From contig NZ_LKIU01000005.1 of assembly GCF_001307035.1 (NCBI RefSeq), forward strand, positions 1,288,300 to 1,352,299: a DNA stretch of 64,000 nt, written 5' to 3'. Shown here piece by piece: positions 43,578 to 52,342 of this stretch. The notes under the pieces are model-generated. The model saw only the letters and a program-made list of their open reading frames with translations, had not been told where the DNA came from and made no database searches. The position numbers and the translations under genes are program-made. How positions within the stretch are numbered: position 1 is the first letter of the stretch; the number at the start of each line of letters is the position of its first letter. Source of the DNA: Arthrobacter sp. Edens01 (lineage in GTDB: Bacteria > Actinomycetota > Actinomycetes > Actinomycetales > Micrococcaceae).

Positions 43578-44261
43578 ATGACCGCTGTTCCTGAACCCAC
43601 TGCGCCTGCCGCCCCGGCCTCCCCTTCCCGGGAGGGCGGAAACGGCTCGACTGGGCCTTCCGGACGGCAGTTTCCATCATCACGGCCGCGGTGGGGCGCC
43701 GTGGACCTGTCCTACATCGCAGTCTTTGCCGCCCTGGTCGCCGCATTTTCGCTGCTGCCCGGGATTCCGCTCCCCGTAGGCGTGCCGATCACCCTGCAGA
43801 CCCTCGCGGTAATTCTCACCGGAATGGTCCTCGGTCCGGGCCGGGGCACCGCAGCCGTGGGGCTTTATCTGGTTGCCGGCCTGGCCGGCCTGCCGGTCTT
43901 CAGCGGCTTCCGCTCCGGCATTGGCGTCCTGGCGGGACCATCCGCCGGGTACCTGCTCGCGTTCCCCCTGGCGGCCCTGGTGGTGGGCCTGCTGACCCGC
44001 GCCCTGATGGGCCGGATCCGTCGCGCCCGCTTCGCTGTGCTCTTCGCCGCCGGGCTGCTCACCAGCTTTTCGGTGGTTCATCCCCTGGGCATCGCAGGCA
44101 TGATGCTCAATGCAAAGCTCAGTTTTCCTGCCGCTGTTGCTGCTGATATGGCCTTCTGGCCCGGAGACGTGGTCAAGAATCTCCTGGCAGCCGCGGTTGC
44201 AGTCAGTGTCTTCGCAGCCTTTCCCCGGATGGTTCCGGGTACCAGGCAGGTCCGCCGCTGA
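43578..44261 (+). CDS. bioY: Biotin transporter BioY (ECF S component)
   Basis: The 227-residue substrate-binding membrane subunit of the biotin energy-coupling-factor transporter. Six hydrophobic segments are visible. The conserved stretch GVPITLQTLAVILTGMVLGP lies near residues 70-89, GLYLVAGLAGLPVFSG near 95, and GPSAGYLLAFPLAALVVG near 117. The first 45 residues are polar and vary. An ATG at 43568 is out of frame and stops after eight codons, so ATG 43578 is used; no strong ribosome binding site is seen. It overlaps bioM by 1 nt in the order bioY-bioM-bioN. Confidence 0.93.
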   Translation: MTAVPEPTAPAAPASPSREGGNGSTGPSGRQFPSSRPRWGAVDLSYIAVFAALVAAFSLLPGIPLPVGVPITLQTLAVILTGMVLGPGRGTAAVGLYLVAGLAGLPVFSGFRSGIGVLAGPSAGYLLAFPLAALVVGLLTRALMGRIRRARFAVLFAAGLLTSFSVVHPLGIAGMMLNAKLSFPAAVAADMAFWPGDVVKNLLAAAVAVSVFAAFPRMVPGTRQVRR

Positions 44262-44974
44262 TGGTTGTCCGCTTTGAGGAGGCTGCAGTCGAGGTGCAGG
44301 ACGCAGAATCGGGTCCCCAAACCATCCTGCATCCGGTCTCCCTGACCCTTGCTGAGCAGCGGATTGCGGTCATTGGTGCGAACGGCTCGGGGAAATCAAC
44401 GCTTCTGCGCCTGATCAACGGTCTGCTGCTGCCCTCCAGCGGCAGCGTGAGCGTCGACGGCGCTGATACAGTCCGCAGCGGAAGCGAGGTGCGGGGCCGT
44501 GTGGGTTTTGTCTTCACGGATCCGCTCTCGCAGCTGGTGATGCCTACCGGGCGGAACGACGTCGAGCTTTCACTGCGGCGCAGCGTGCGGAATGCACGCG
44601 AACGCCGGGTGGCCGCGGAGAAGGTGCTGGACCGTTTTGGCCTGCTGCAGCTGGCGGACCGCAGCATCTATGACCTCTCAGGCGGTGAACGCCAGCTGAT
44701 GGCGCTGGCTGCCGTGCTGGCCACGGATCCTGCCGTGCTGGTGGCAGATGAACCGAGCACCCTCCTGGATCTGCGTAACACTGCCCGGCTGCGGGCCATC
44801 CTTGCCGCACTCCCCCAGCAGGTCATCTTCACCACCCATGACCTTGAGTTTGCAGCCGACGCTGAACGGGTGCTGGTAGTGGACGAAGGCTCCGTGGTGT
44901 TCGACGGCCCGGCTGCGGAAGGCATTGCAGCCTACCGGCAGCTGGCGGCCCGCGCAGGCCAGTGGGCGGAGTGA
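44261..44974 (+). CDS. bioM: Biotin ECF transporter ATPase
   Basis: A 237-residue ABC ATPase that powers biotin uptake with EcfT and BioY. Walker A GANGSGKST lies near residue 38-46, the Q-loop region FVFTDPLSQLV near 84, signature LSGGERQLMALAAVL near 137, Walker B VLVADEPSTLLD near 157, and the H-loop FTTHDLEFA near 190. It starts on the last base of the bioY stop and is followed 4 nt later by bioN. ABC-type genes elsewhere can serve several S components; here the three-gene layout supports a dedicated biotin system. Confidence 0.93.
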   Translation: MVVRFEEAAVEVQDAESGPQTILHPVSLTLAEQRIAVIGANGSGKSTLLRLINGLLLPSSGSVSVDGADTVRSGSEVRGRVGFVFTDPLSQLVMPTGRNDVELSLRRSVRNARERRVAAEKVLDRFGLLQLADRSIYDLSGGERQLMALAAVLATDPAVLVADEPSTLLDLRNTARLRAILAALPQQVIFTTHDLEFAADAERVLVVDEGSVVFDGPAAEGIAAYRQLAARAGQWAE

Positions 44975-44978
44975 CCTG

Positions 44979-45608
44979 ATGAGGAGCACCAGGCATCTGG
45001 GCGAGTACCGGGCCGGGAACTCTATGGTGCACAGGGCCCCGCTGTGGCTTAAGGCAGCAGTTGTTGTGGTGGTATCCGGGGGCACGCTGTTCGCTGCCCG
45101 GCCGCTTGCCACGGCAGCGGCTGCGGCCCTGGTTGCGGCTGTCTACGCTGCCGCAGGACTGCTGCGCGAGCTGCCGCGGCCGCTCAGGCTAATGTGGCCG
45201 GTCCTGGTACTCATCGCCGGCTTCCAGCTGTGGCACGCTGGTGCTGCGTCCGCCGTGACCGTGGCCGGGAACATTATGGTCTGCGTTGCGGCCGCCCGCC
45301 TGGTGATACTCACCGTGCCGGTACCGCAGCTGCTGGACGGGGCAGTGGCCCTGGTGCGGCCCCTGCGGGTGCTTGGGGCGGACCCGGAGCGCTTTGGGCT
45401 GGCACTGGCCCTGATGCTGCGCAGCATTCCGTACCTGCTGGGCTCAGCTTCCGATGTCCGGGATTCTGCCAGGGCCCGGGGACTCGAACGGAATCCGCGC
45501 GCTCTCGCGGTCCCGGTGGTGATCCGGGCTGTGGCGTACGCACAGCAGACAGGCGAAGCATTGGCCGCAAGGGGAATCGGCGAACCGGAGCGCGGCCTAA
45601 AAGACTAA
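44979..45608 (+). CDS. bioN: Biotin ECF transporter membrane component (EcfT)
   Basis: A 209-residue integral membrane EcfT protein. About four to five hydrophobic segments precede the cytosolic coupling helices. The two EcfT Ala-Arg-Gly motifs are present as SARARGLERNP near residue 163 and LAARGIGEPERG near 195, which bind the ATPase. The frame opens earlier at 44925, but ATG 44979 is preferred, since the earlier part overlaps bioM. Followed by a strong terminator. Confidence 0.9.
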   Translation: MRSTRHLGEYRAGNSMVHRAPLWLKAAVVVVVSGGTLFAARPLATAAAAALVAAVYAAAGLLRELPRPLRLMWPVLVLIAGFQLWHAGAASAVTVAGNIMVCVAAARLVILTVPVPQLLDGAVALVRPLRVLGADPERFGLALALMLRSIPYLLGSASDVRDSARARGLERNPRALAVPVVIRAVAYAQQTGEALAARGIGEPERGLKD

Positions 45609-45619
45609 AGGCGGCACGC

Positions 45620-45657
45620 AAAAGGGCGGGCACCTCCGAAGAGATGCCCGCCCTTTT
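45620..45657. terminator. Terminator between bioN and sufT
   Basis: A perfect 13-bp stem AAAAGGGCGGGCA/TGCCCGCCCTTTT (45620-45632 with 45645-45657). The runs of A and T at the two ends allow it to work for both convergent operons. Confidence 0.92.
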
Positions 45658-45678
45658 GTCTTGTACGGCGGAGCCTGC

Positions 45679-46008
45679 CTAGATGTTGAAGCCCAGGGCC
45701 CGCATCTGATCGCGGCCGTCGTCCGTGATCTTCTCAGGTCCCCACGGCGGCATCCACACCCAGTTCAGCCGGAACTCGTCGACGATGCCTTCCAGCGCCT
45801 TGCCTGTCTGCTCCTCGATGACATCGGTCAGCGGGCAGGCGGCAGTGGTCAGGGTCATGTCAATGAGCAGGGCACCGTCTTCAGCGTATTTCAGCCCGTA
45901 CAGCAGGCCCAGGTCGACGACGTTCACCCCCAGCTCGGGGTCGATGACGTCCTTGAGGGCCTCTTCGACATCCTCAAGGGATGTCTGGGCCAGGTTGGCG
46001 TCAGTCAT
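45679..46008 (-). CDS. sufT: Iron-sulfur assembly factor SufT (DUF59/MIP18 family)
   Basis: A 109-residue small protein of the MIP18/DUF59 family, a late-acting maturation factor for Fe-S proteins. Family pattern: LKDVIDPELGVNVVDLGLLYG near 17-37 (in parts DVIDPELGVN and VVDLGLLYG), LTTAACPLTDVIEEQ with the conserved Cys near 69, and VWMPPWGPEKIT near the end. GAGGAG precedes the ATG. It is the last gene of the sufR-B-D-C-T operon, 38 nt after sufC. Confidence 0.93.
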   Translation of the reverse strand: MTDANLAQTSLEDVEEALKDVIDPELGVNVVDLGLLYGLKYAEDGALLIDMTLTTAACPLTDVIEEQTGKALEGIVDEFRLNWVWMPPWGPEKITDDGRDQMRALGFNI

Positions 46009-46046
46009 GTTCTGCTCCTCGTCTTCCGGCGTTCTGCGGTGCCGGA

Positions 46047-46817
46047 TCAGGCGCTGGCTGCGCCGGCGTTGGTGAACCGGTCGTAGCCCTCTTCTTCAAG
46101 GCGGTCGGCAAGCTCGGGGCCGCCCTGCTCGGCGATCCGTCCGTCGACGAATACGTGCACGTAGTCCGGCTTGATGTAGCGCAGGATCCGCGTGTAGTGC
46201 GTAATCAGCAGCGTACCCATGTTTCCGTTGGCGTGTTCACGGTTTACGCCTTCGGAGACAACCTTCAGGGCGTCCACGTCAAGACCGGAGTCGGTCTCAT
46301 CCAGGATGGCGAACTTCGGGTGGAAGAGCTCAAGCTGGAGGATCTCCACGCGCTTCTTCTCGCCGCCGGAGAAGCCTTCGTTGACGTTTCGCTGGGCGAA
46401 GTCGGCATCGATGCGAAGCTGCGACATGGCGCCCTTGACGTCCTTGGTCCAGTGGCGCAGGGACGGTGCTTCGCCGTCCAGTGCGGTCTTGGCGGTGCGC
46501 AGGAAGTTCGTCATGGTGACGCCCGGAACCTCAACCGGGTACTGCATGGCCAGGAAGAGGCCGGCGCGGGCGCGCTCGTCAACGCTCATTGCCAGGACGT
46601 CTTCGCCGTCCAGGGTGATGGAACCGCTGTCCACCGTGTAGCGCGGGTGGCCGGCAATGGTGGAGGCGAGGGTGGACTTGCCGGAGCCGTTCGGGCCCAT
46701 GATGGCGTGGGTTTCCCCGGTGTTGATGGTGAGGCTGACGCCCTTCAGGATCTGCTTCTTGACACCCTGTTCGGTCTCAATGCTGACGTGAAGGTCCTTG
46801 ATTTCAAGAGTGGACAT
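46047..46817 (-). CDS. sufC: Fe-S assembly ATPase SufC
   Basis: A 256-residue ABC-type soluble ATPase that drives the SufBCD scaffold. Walker A GPNGSGKST lies near residue 40, signature FSGGEKKRVEILQLEL near 152, Walker B FAILDETDSGLDVDALK near 172, and LLITHYTRIL near 206, all typical of SufC. The frame is open upstream to 46841, but ATG 46817 (MSTLEIKDLHVSI) matches the family start. It lies between sufD (66 nt before) and sufT. Confidence 0.95.
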   Translation of the reverse strand: MSTLEIKDLHVSIETEQGVKKQILKGVSLTINTGETHAIMGPNGSGKSTLASTIAGHPRYTVDSGSITLDGEDVLAMSVDERARAGLFLAMQYPVEVPGVTMTNFLRTAKTALDGEAPSLRHWTKDVKGAMSQLRIDADFAQRNVNEGFSGGEKKRVEILQLELFHPKFAILDETDSGLDVDALKVVSEGVNREHANGNMGTLLITHYTRILRYIKPDYVHVFVDGRIAEQGGPELADRLEEEGYDRFTNAGAASA

Positions 46818-46883
46818 GCGTTGTTCGCTTTCTCTTTGCACGCGTGCGGTGCGGTCTGCAGGTTCTTGGTGGAGGAAGAGGTC

Positions 46884-48239
46884 TTAGTTCTCGACCTGTG
46901 CGAGCTCACGCTCGACGGCGGCGGTGAGGCGCTCTTCCAGTTCCGGAACCCGGATCTGCTGGATGATTTCGTTCAGGAAGCCGCGCACCACAAGGCGGCG
47001 TGCGATGTCCTCGGGGATGCCCCGGGCCATCAGGTAGAACAGGTGCTCGTCGTCGAACCGGCCGGTGGCGCTGGCGTGGCCGGCACCTTCAATGAGACCG
47101 GTCTCGATTTCCAGGTTCGGCACGGAGTCGGCACGGCCGCCGTCGGTAAGCAGCAGGTTGCGGTTCACCTCGTAGGTGTCGGTACCTTCGGCTTCCTTGC
47201 GGATCAGCACGTCGCCAACCCAAACGGTGTGTGCGTCCTTGCCCTGCAGTGCGCCCTTGTACATAACGCGGGACTTGCAGTTCGGCACCGCGTGGTCGAC
47301 GAACAGGCGCTGCTCCAGGTGCTGGCCGGCGTCGGCGTAGTACAGGCCAAACATCTGCACATCGCCGCCGGTGGCGGTGAACTTCGAGGACGGTGTCACG
47401 CGCACCAGGTCGCCGCCGAGGCTGACGACTACGTGCTTGAAGCGTGCGTCGCGGCCAACCTTGGCGTACTGGGCGGACGCGTGAACGGCGTCGTCGTCCC
47501 AGTCCTGTACGGAGATGACGGTCAGTTCCGCGCCGTCGCCGACGATGATCTCCACGTTCTGGGACAGCGTGGCTGAACCCTTGTGGTCCAGGACCACAAC
47601 TGCCTTGGAGAAGGCGCCGGCCTCGATGACCACGTGCTGGGCGGCAGGATCAGTGCCGGCACCTGTGATGCTCAGCGTGACCGTGCCTTCAGCCTGCATG
47701 TCCTTCGGAATGCTGACCAGGGTGGCTTCGGTGAAGGCTTCCCAGGCTGCTGCAGCAACCAGGTCTTCGGGGATGCCTGCGGTGCCGATCCGGGCATCGT
47801 CGCGGCCGATTCCGGCTACGGTGATGCCTTCGGGAGCTACCACGGCCACCTCGGGGGCGGTCCCGGTCAGATCCTGGGTGTGCAGGCCGCGCAGGCGCTT
47901 CAGCGGAGTAAACCGCCAGTCCTCTTCACGGCCGGTGAGCTTGCCAAAATCCGCCCGGTTGAAGGAGGTGAGGCGCCCGGCGCGCGAGCTGTCAGGAATG
48001 CCTGCCCCGGCACCGTGGCTGTGGGACTTGCTGCTGTCACCGCCCAGAACGGGGGAAGAATCGTTCAGCGGGGAGAGGTTTTCGCCTTCCTCGGTGAAAC
48101 CGTCAATGCGGACCCGGCGGTCCCCAGAGGGGGCCCCGATGCGCGCCTTGACGCCTTCCACTGCGTTGCTGACCTTCTCGGCTACGGTTTCAGCGACGTT
48201 CTCGGCTGTGTTTACTACGGCGTCGTTTAGCTTCGACAT
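46884..48239 (-). CDS. sufD: Fe-S assembly protein SufD with long N-terminal extension
   Basis: A 451-residue SufD, partner of SufB in the scaffold. The beta-helix core begins near residue 92 with FNRADFGKLTGREEDWRFTP, and the C-terminal helical part has GRFDDEHLFYLMARGIPED, as in SufB. The first 90 residues are extra compared with the 390-400 residues usual in Actinobacteria: an amphipathic helix VVNTAENVAETVAEKVSNAV near 8-27, then a polar stretch with SKSHSHG. The ATG shares one base with the sufB stop (TAATG). Assignment strong; role of the extension unknown. Confidence 0.93.
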   Translation of the reverse strand: MSKLNDAVVNTAENVAETVAEKVSNAVEGVKARIGAPSGDRRVRIDGFTEEGENLSPLNDSSPVLGGDSSKSHSHGAGAGIPDSSRAGRLTSFNRADFGKLTGREEDWRFTPLKRLRGLHTQDLTGTAPEVAVVAPEGITVAGIGRDDARIGTAGIPEDLVAAAAWEAFTEATLVSIPKDMQAEGTVTLSITGAGTDPAAQHVVIEAGAFSKAVVVLDHKGSATLSQNVEIIVGDGAELTVISVQDWDDDAVHASAQYAKVGRDARFKHVVVSLGGDLVRVTPSSKFTATGGDVQMFGLYYADAGQHLEQRLFVDHAVPNCKSRVMYKGALQGKDAHTVWVGDVLIRKEAEGTDTYEVNRNLLLTDGGRADSVPNLEIETGLIEGAGHASATGRFDDEHLFYLMARGIPEDIARRLVVRGFLNEIIQQIRVPELEERLTAAVERELAQVEN

Positions 48240-49711
48240 TAACCGACGGCTCCTTCCATCTGGAGTTCGATGAGGCGGTTGAGTTCGAGGGCGTATTCCA
48301 TCGGCAGTTCGCGTGCGATCGGCTCGATGAAGCCGCGCACGATCATTGCCATTGCCTCGTCCTCGGGAAGGCCGCGGGACATCAGGTAGAACAGCTGCTC
48401 CTCGCTGACCCGCGAGACGGTGGCTTCGTGGCCCATGGTCACGTCATCCTCGCGGATATCCACGTAGGGGTAGGTGTCCGAACGGGAAATGGTGTCCACC
48501 AGCAGGGCGTCGCAGCGAACGGTGTTGGCGGAGTTCTTCGCGCCTTCACGGACCTGGACCAGGCCGCGGTAGGCAGCACGGCCGCCGCCGCGGGCAACGG
48601 ACTTGGAGATGATGGAGCTCTTGGTGTTAGGGGCAATGTGCACCATCTTCGAGCCGGTGTCCTGGTGCTGGCCTTCGCCGGCGAAGGCGATGGACAGGGT
48701 CTCGCCCTTGGCGTGCTCGCCGACCAGGTAGACAGCCGGGTACTTCATGGTGACCTTGGAACCGATGTTGCCGTCGATCCACTCCATGGTGGCGCCTTCG
48801 TGCGCAATGGCACGCTTGGTCACCAGGTTGTACACGTTGTTCGACCAGTTCTGGATCGTGGTGTAGCGGACGCGGGCGTTCTTCTTGACGATGATCTCGA
48901 CGACGGCGGAGTGCAGTGAGTCCGAGGTGTAGATCGGAGCGGTGCAGCCTTCGATGTAGTGGACGTAGGAGTCCTCGTCCGCGATGATCAGCGTGCGCTC
49001 GAACTGGCCCATGTTTTCCGTGTTGATGCGGAAGTAGGCCTGCAGCGGGATCTCCACGTGGACGCCCTTCGGGACGTATACGAAGGAACCGCCGGACCAC
49101 ACGGCAGTATTCAGCGAACCGAACTTGTTGTCGCCTACCGGGATAACCGTGCCGAAGTACTCCTGGAAGATCTCCGGGTGTTCCTTCAGCGCGGTGTCGG
49201 TGTCCAGGAAGATGACGCCCTGGCGCTCCAGGTCTTCACGGAGCTGGTGGTACACGACCTCGGACTCGTACTGGGCAGCGACGCCGGAAACCAGGCGGCC
49301 GCGCTCAGCTTCGGGGATGCCGAGCTTCTCGTACGTGTTGCGAATGTCCTCGGGGAGATCTTCCCAGGTGTTCGCCTGCTTCTCGGTGGAGCGCACGAAG
49401 TACTTGATGTTGTCGAAATCGATGCCGGAGAGGTCTGCACCCCAGGTGGGCATGGGCTTGCGGTCGAAGTACTTCAGGCCCTTCAGGCGCAGGTCCAGCA
49501 TCCATTCCGGTTCGTTCTTCTTCGCCGAAATGTCACGGACAACCTCCTCGGAGAGGCCGCGGCGGGCGTTGGACCCGGCGACATCTGAGTCGGCCCAGCC
49601 GTACTCGTAGGTACCAATGCCCTCGAGTTCGGGGTTCTTTTCCAGGATGTCTGAAATCACGGAGTCGGGCACCGCTGGTGCCTCAACCTTCCGGGTTACT
49701 TGATCCGTCAT
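48239..49711 (-). CDS. sufB: Fe-S assembly scaffold SufB
   Basis: A 490-residue SufB. It contains [57 protein letters not shown] and [20 protein letters not shown], all highly conserved, including Cys residues used in sulfur transfer. The frame is open upstream to 49816; ATG 49711 is chosen with GAAAGG 8 nt upstream, and the TGA of sufR shares one base with it. It is the first structural gene after the regulator. Confidence 0.96.
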   Translation of the reverse strand: MTDQVTRKVEAPAVPDSVISDILEKNPELEGIGTYEYGWADSDVAGSNARRGLSEEVVRDISAKKNEPEWMLDLRLKGLKYFDRKPMPTWGADLSGIDFDNIKYFVRSTEKQANTWEDLPEDIRNTYEKLGIPEAERGRLVSGVAAQYESEVVYHQLREDLERQGVIFLDTDTALKEHPEIFQEYFGTVIPVGDNKFGSLNTAVWSGGSFVYVPKGVHVEIPLQAYFRINTENMGQFERTLIIADEDSYVHYIEGCTAPIYTSDSLHSAVVEIIVKKNARVRYTTIQNWSNNVYNLVTKRAIAHEGATMEWIDGNIGSKVTMKYPAVYLVGEHAKGETLSIAFAGEGQHQDTGSKMVHIAPNTKSSIISKSVARGGGRAAYRGLVQVREGAKNSANTVRCDALLVDTISRSDTYPYVDIREDDVTMGHEATVSRVSEEQLFYLMSRGLPEDEAMAMIVRGFIEPIARELPMEYALELNRLIELQMEGAVG

Positions 49712-50574
49712 CACGGCCTTTCTTGCTGATGAGTGGATGTGGACTGGTTGGTTGCGGAGCCCACCGTCTGGTGAGGCGCAGACTTCGAACGGCCCACGGG
49801 GATGTGGGTCGTACAAACGTGCCCCCCGCGGGAGAGCGTGGACAGCCTGCGCACGTCCACACCCAGCAGCCGGGAGAAAACTTCGGTCTCCTTGTCACAG
49901 AAGACGGGGTAGGCGCTGGCCAGCGCCTGGATGGGGCAGTGCCCCTGGCAAAGCTGGATGCTCAGCAGGGTGCTGGGTGTCCGGCTCGTGCCGATCATGG
50001 TCGTAGAGGCAACGAAGCCGTCCCTGGTCAGTTCTGCGGAGAGCGCCCGGGCCCTGTCCTCCAGGGCAGGACCAGCGGCGTCGAGCACCGGACGGTAACG
50101 TTCTTCCATCTTCCGGAACCGCTCTGCCGCGAATGCTTCAATGGCTTCCGGACCGGCTGCAGCTCCAAGTGCCCGAAGGGCCTCGGTGGCAATGGTCAGG
50201 TAGTCATTGCCCAGATAGGACTGGCCCTGCTGGCTGACAACGTAGCGCCGCGCCGGACGGCCTGCACCTGCCCCGGGGCTGGAAACCCGCTTGACCTCAA
50301 TCAGGCCCTGCCGCTCCAGTGCGTCCAGGTGCCTGCGCACCGCTGCCGGCGTGAAGCCAAGCCGCTCGCCGAGCTCGGCCGCACTCACGGGACCGTGCTC
50401 AAGCACGGCACCGAGTACGCGGTCCCTGGTACGTTCTTCCGACTCCCGGGCTGCTGCCTGGGTTGCGGGTTTCACCGCCCCAGTCTCCGCCGGAGGGGTC
50501 TCCGTCTCTGAGCTCTTCACAGAATACACAACACAATCATGACCTAATCCATTCCTCAAGGCTACTAAGGACAT
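49711..50574 (-). CDS. sufR: SufR-type Fe-S-sensing transcriptional regulator
   Basis: A 287-residue DeoR/ArsR-like winged-helix repressor of the suf operon. The DNA-binding region covers about residues 48-115 ([20 protein letters not shown] then [18 protein letters not shown]). Four Cys at 209, 213, 226 and 254 ([19 protein letters not shown]) are placed as expected for a [4Fe-4S] cluster ligand set. The start is uncertain: ATG 50574 is used, with GTG 50520 as a shorter option beginning just before KSSETETPP. It is translated into sufB with a 1-nt overlap. Confidence 0.9.
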   Translation of the reverse strand: MSLVALRNGLGHDCVVYSVKSSETETPPAETGAVKPATQAAARESEERTRDRVLGAVLEHGPVSAAELGERLGFTPAAVRRHLDALERQGLIEVKRVSSPGAGAGRPARRYVVSQQGQSYLGNDYLTIATEALRALGAAAGPEAIEAFAAERFRKMEERYRPVLDAAGPALEDRARALSAELTRDGFVASTTMIGTSRTPSTLLSIQLCQGHCPIQALASAYPVFCDKETEVFSRLLGVDVRRLSTLSRGGHVCTTHIPVGRSKSAPHQTVGSATNQSTSTHQQERP

Positions 50575-50643
50575 GCTTCCCACCCGCCCGCACGGGGTGC
50601 GGGGAGGGCGGGAATGGACTACTACCTAACGTAGAATACTGGG
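50575..50643. promoter_or_regulatory. Divergent sufR / ABC exporter promoter with inverted repeat
   Basis: The 69-nt spacer holds a perfect CCCGCAC-GGG-GTGCGGG inverted repeat (50587-50603). It also holds a plus-strand -10 candidate TAGAAT (50632-50637) and a minus-strand TACGTT overlapping the same spot (50635-50630). SufR could control both directions; this is inference. Confidence 0.55.
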
Positions 50644-51597
50644 GTGCCTAACAATGAACCCTGCCTGTCTATCTCCGGTCTGATCCGGGATCTGGGCCCT
50701 GTTCCCGGTTTGGACGGGAAAATGATCCGGGTGCTGGCCGGGGTCGACCTGACCGCGAGGCGGGGGGAGGTCACCGCACTCCTCGGCGCAAACGGTGCCG
50801 GCAAGACAACCACGCTCGAATGCGCGCAGGGGCTTCAGCCCATCGACGGCGGCGAAGTGCGCCTTCTCGGCGAAGCACCCTATGGAGCGGGCGCAGAGCT
50901 GCGCGCGCGCGTAGGGGTCATGCTCCAGGACGGCGGACTGCCGCCGGCTGCCCGTCCCGTAGCCCTGCTGCGGCATATAGCTTCCATGTACAGGGATCCG
51001 CGCGACGTCGATTCGCTGGTGGAGCGTCTGGGAATCAACAGCTTTGCCAGGACAGGCATCCGCCGCCTCTCCGGCGGGCAGCGCCAGCGGGTTGCGCTGG
51101 CAGCAGCCCTCGTGGGCAACCCGGAAGTGCTCTTCCTTGATGAGCCGAGCGCCGGGCTGGACCCGCAGTCCCGCCAGATAGTGTTCGACCTGATCCAGGA
51201 GCTTAGGGCAGAAGGACTGGGCATCATCCTGACCACCCACCTCCTCGACGACGCCCAGCGGCTCGCCGACTATGTCTACATCATCGATGCCGGGCGCACC
51301 GTGGCTTCGGGAACTGTGGCGGAGCTCACGGCACGGACCGCTGCCCACGCCAGCGGACGCGAACTCACTTTCGAGGCACCCCCCGGGCTCAAGCCCGCGC
51401 TTGCCGGGCTGGAACACCTGGCGTTCACCGAAGATACTCCGGGCCGGTACGCTCTCCGGGGCGAGTTCTCCCCCGCAGACCTCGCCGGACTGGCTGGCTG
51501 GTGGCAGGATGCAGGCATCCTCCCGGACAGCATCCACATGGCATCCCGCACTTTGGAGGACGTGTTCCTCGAACTCTCCGGAAAGGAGATCCGATGA
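50644..51597 (+). CDS. ABC-2 type exporter, ATP-binding subunit
   Basis: A 317-residue ABC ATPase of the drug/heme-exporter subfamily. Walker A GANGAGKTT lies near residue 53-61, signature LSGGQRQRVALAAAL near 142, Walker B VLFLDEPSAGLD near 162 and TTHLLDDAQ near 197. A C-terminal DUF4162-like domain ends with RTLEDVFLELSGKEIR. The GTG start has TAGAAT 6 nt upstream, a candidate leaderless start. It ends in ATGA overlap with its permease. The cargo is unknown; the following ctaA gene makes heme or cytochrome-related export a reasonable guess. Confidence 0.9.
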   Translation: MPNNEPCLSISGLIRDLGPVPGLDGKMIRVLAGVDLTARRGEVTALLGANGAGKTTTLECAQGLQPIDGGEVRLLGEAPYGAGAELRARVGVMLQDGGLPPAARPVALLRHIASMYRDPRDVDSLVERLGINSFARTGIRRLSGGQRQRVALAAALVGNPEVLFLDEPSAGLDPQSRQIVFDLIQELRAEGLGIILTTHLLDDAQRLADYVYIIDAGRTVASGTVAELTARTAAHASGRELTFEAPPGLKPALAGLEHLAFTEDTPGRYALRGEFSPADLAGLAGWWQDAGILPDSIHMASRTLEDVFLELSGKEIR

Positions 51598-52337
51598 GCG
51601 CGCCGGCTTCCCTGCCAGTCAGGGTCCTGAACCAGGGCAAATACGAGGCCGAGACCATGCTGCGCAACGGTGAACAGCTCATTCTCGCCGTCGTGCTTCC
51701 GCTCCTTGGCCTCATTGCATTGAGCGTGACTCCGGTCCTGGATGACTTTGGGCCCTCCCGGATAGACACAGCCACGCCCGGCATCCTTGCCCTGTGTGCC
51801 CTGTCAACTGCTTTCACCGGCCAGGGCATCGCAACCGGCTTCGACCGGCGCTACGGTGTTCTCCGGTTCCTCTCCACCACTCCCCTTGGCCGGGCCGGAC
51901 TCATTGCCGGCAAGGTGATCGCCGTGCTGTCCGTACTGGCGATCCAGGTGGTGCTTGTCAGCGTCGTCGCCCTCTTCATCGGCTGGCGTCCGTCGCTGCC
52001 CGGAATCCCGCTGGCGCTCCTGCTGCTTGTCCTTGGGGCAGTGGCCTTTACCTCGCTTGGCCTGCTGGTCGCCGGAACGGTCCGGCCCGAGGCCACACTG
52101 GCCATCACCAACCTGCTCTGGATCCTTCTGGCGGGCATCGGAGGCATAATCCTTCCGGCTGCCAGCCTGCCCTCAGACATGGAACCGTTCGTCCAGCTGC
52201 TGCCCTCGGCGGCGCTGGGTGATGTACTGAGATCAGCCCTGATAGATACGCAGTTCAACCTTTCCGCCACGCTCATCCTGCTGGCGTGGACAATCCTGGG
52301 CGGCCTCGCTGCTGTCCGCTGGTTCAAATGGAGTTAG
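51594..52337 (+). CDS. ABC-2 type exporter, permease subunit
   Basis: A 247-residue membrane protein with six hydrophobic segments, the ABC-2 permease partner of the preceding ATPase. ATG 51594 overlaps the ATPase stop and is preceded by AAAGGAG. The amphipathic start QGKYEAETMLRNGEQLIL is typical, and the loop LSTTPLGRAGLIAGKV near 90 is the coupling region. It is followed 5 nt later by ctaA. Confidence 0.87.
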   Translation: MSAPASLPVRVLNQGKYEAETMLRNGEQLILAVVLPLLGLIALSVTPVLDDFGPSRIDTATPGILALCALSTAFTGQGIATGFDRRYGVLRFLSTTPLGRAGLIAGKVIAVLSVLAIQVVLVSVVALFIGWRPSLPGIPLALLLLVLGAVAFTSLGLLVAGTVRPEATLAITNLLWILLAGIGGIILPAASLPSDMEPFVQLLPSAALGDVLRSALIDTQFNLSATLILLAWTILGGLAAVRWFKWS

Positions 52338-52342
52338 TTCCC

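Noticed and set aside
45981-47576. 531-codon plus-strand frame across sufC and sufD
   Set aside because: The minus strand has conserved SufC and SufD motifs over the same stretch; the plus frame has no recognisable domain.
48959-49588. 209-codon plus frame opposite sufB
   Set aside because: Shadow of sufB, which is strongly conserved.
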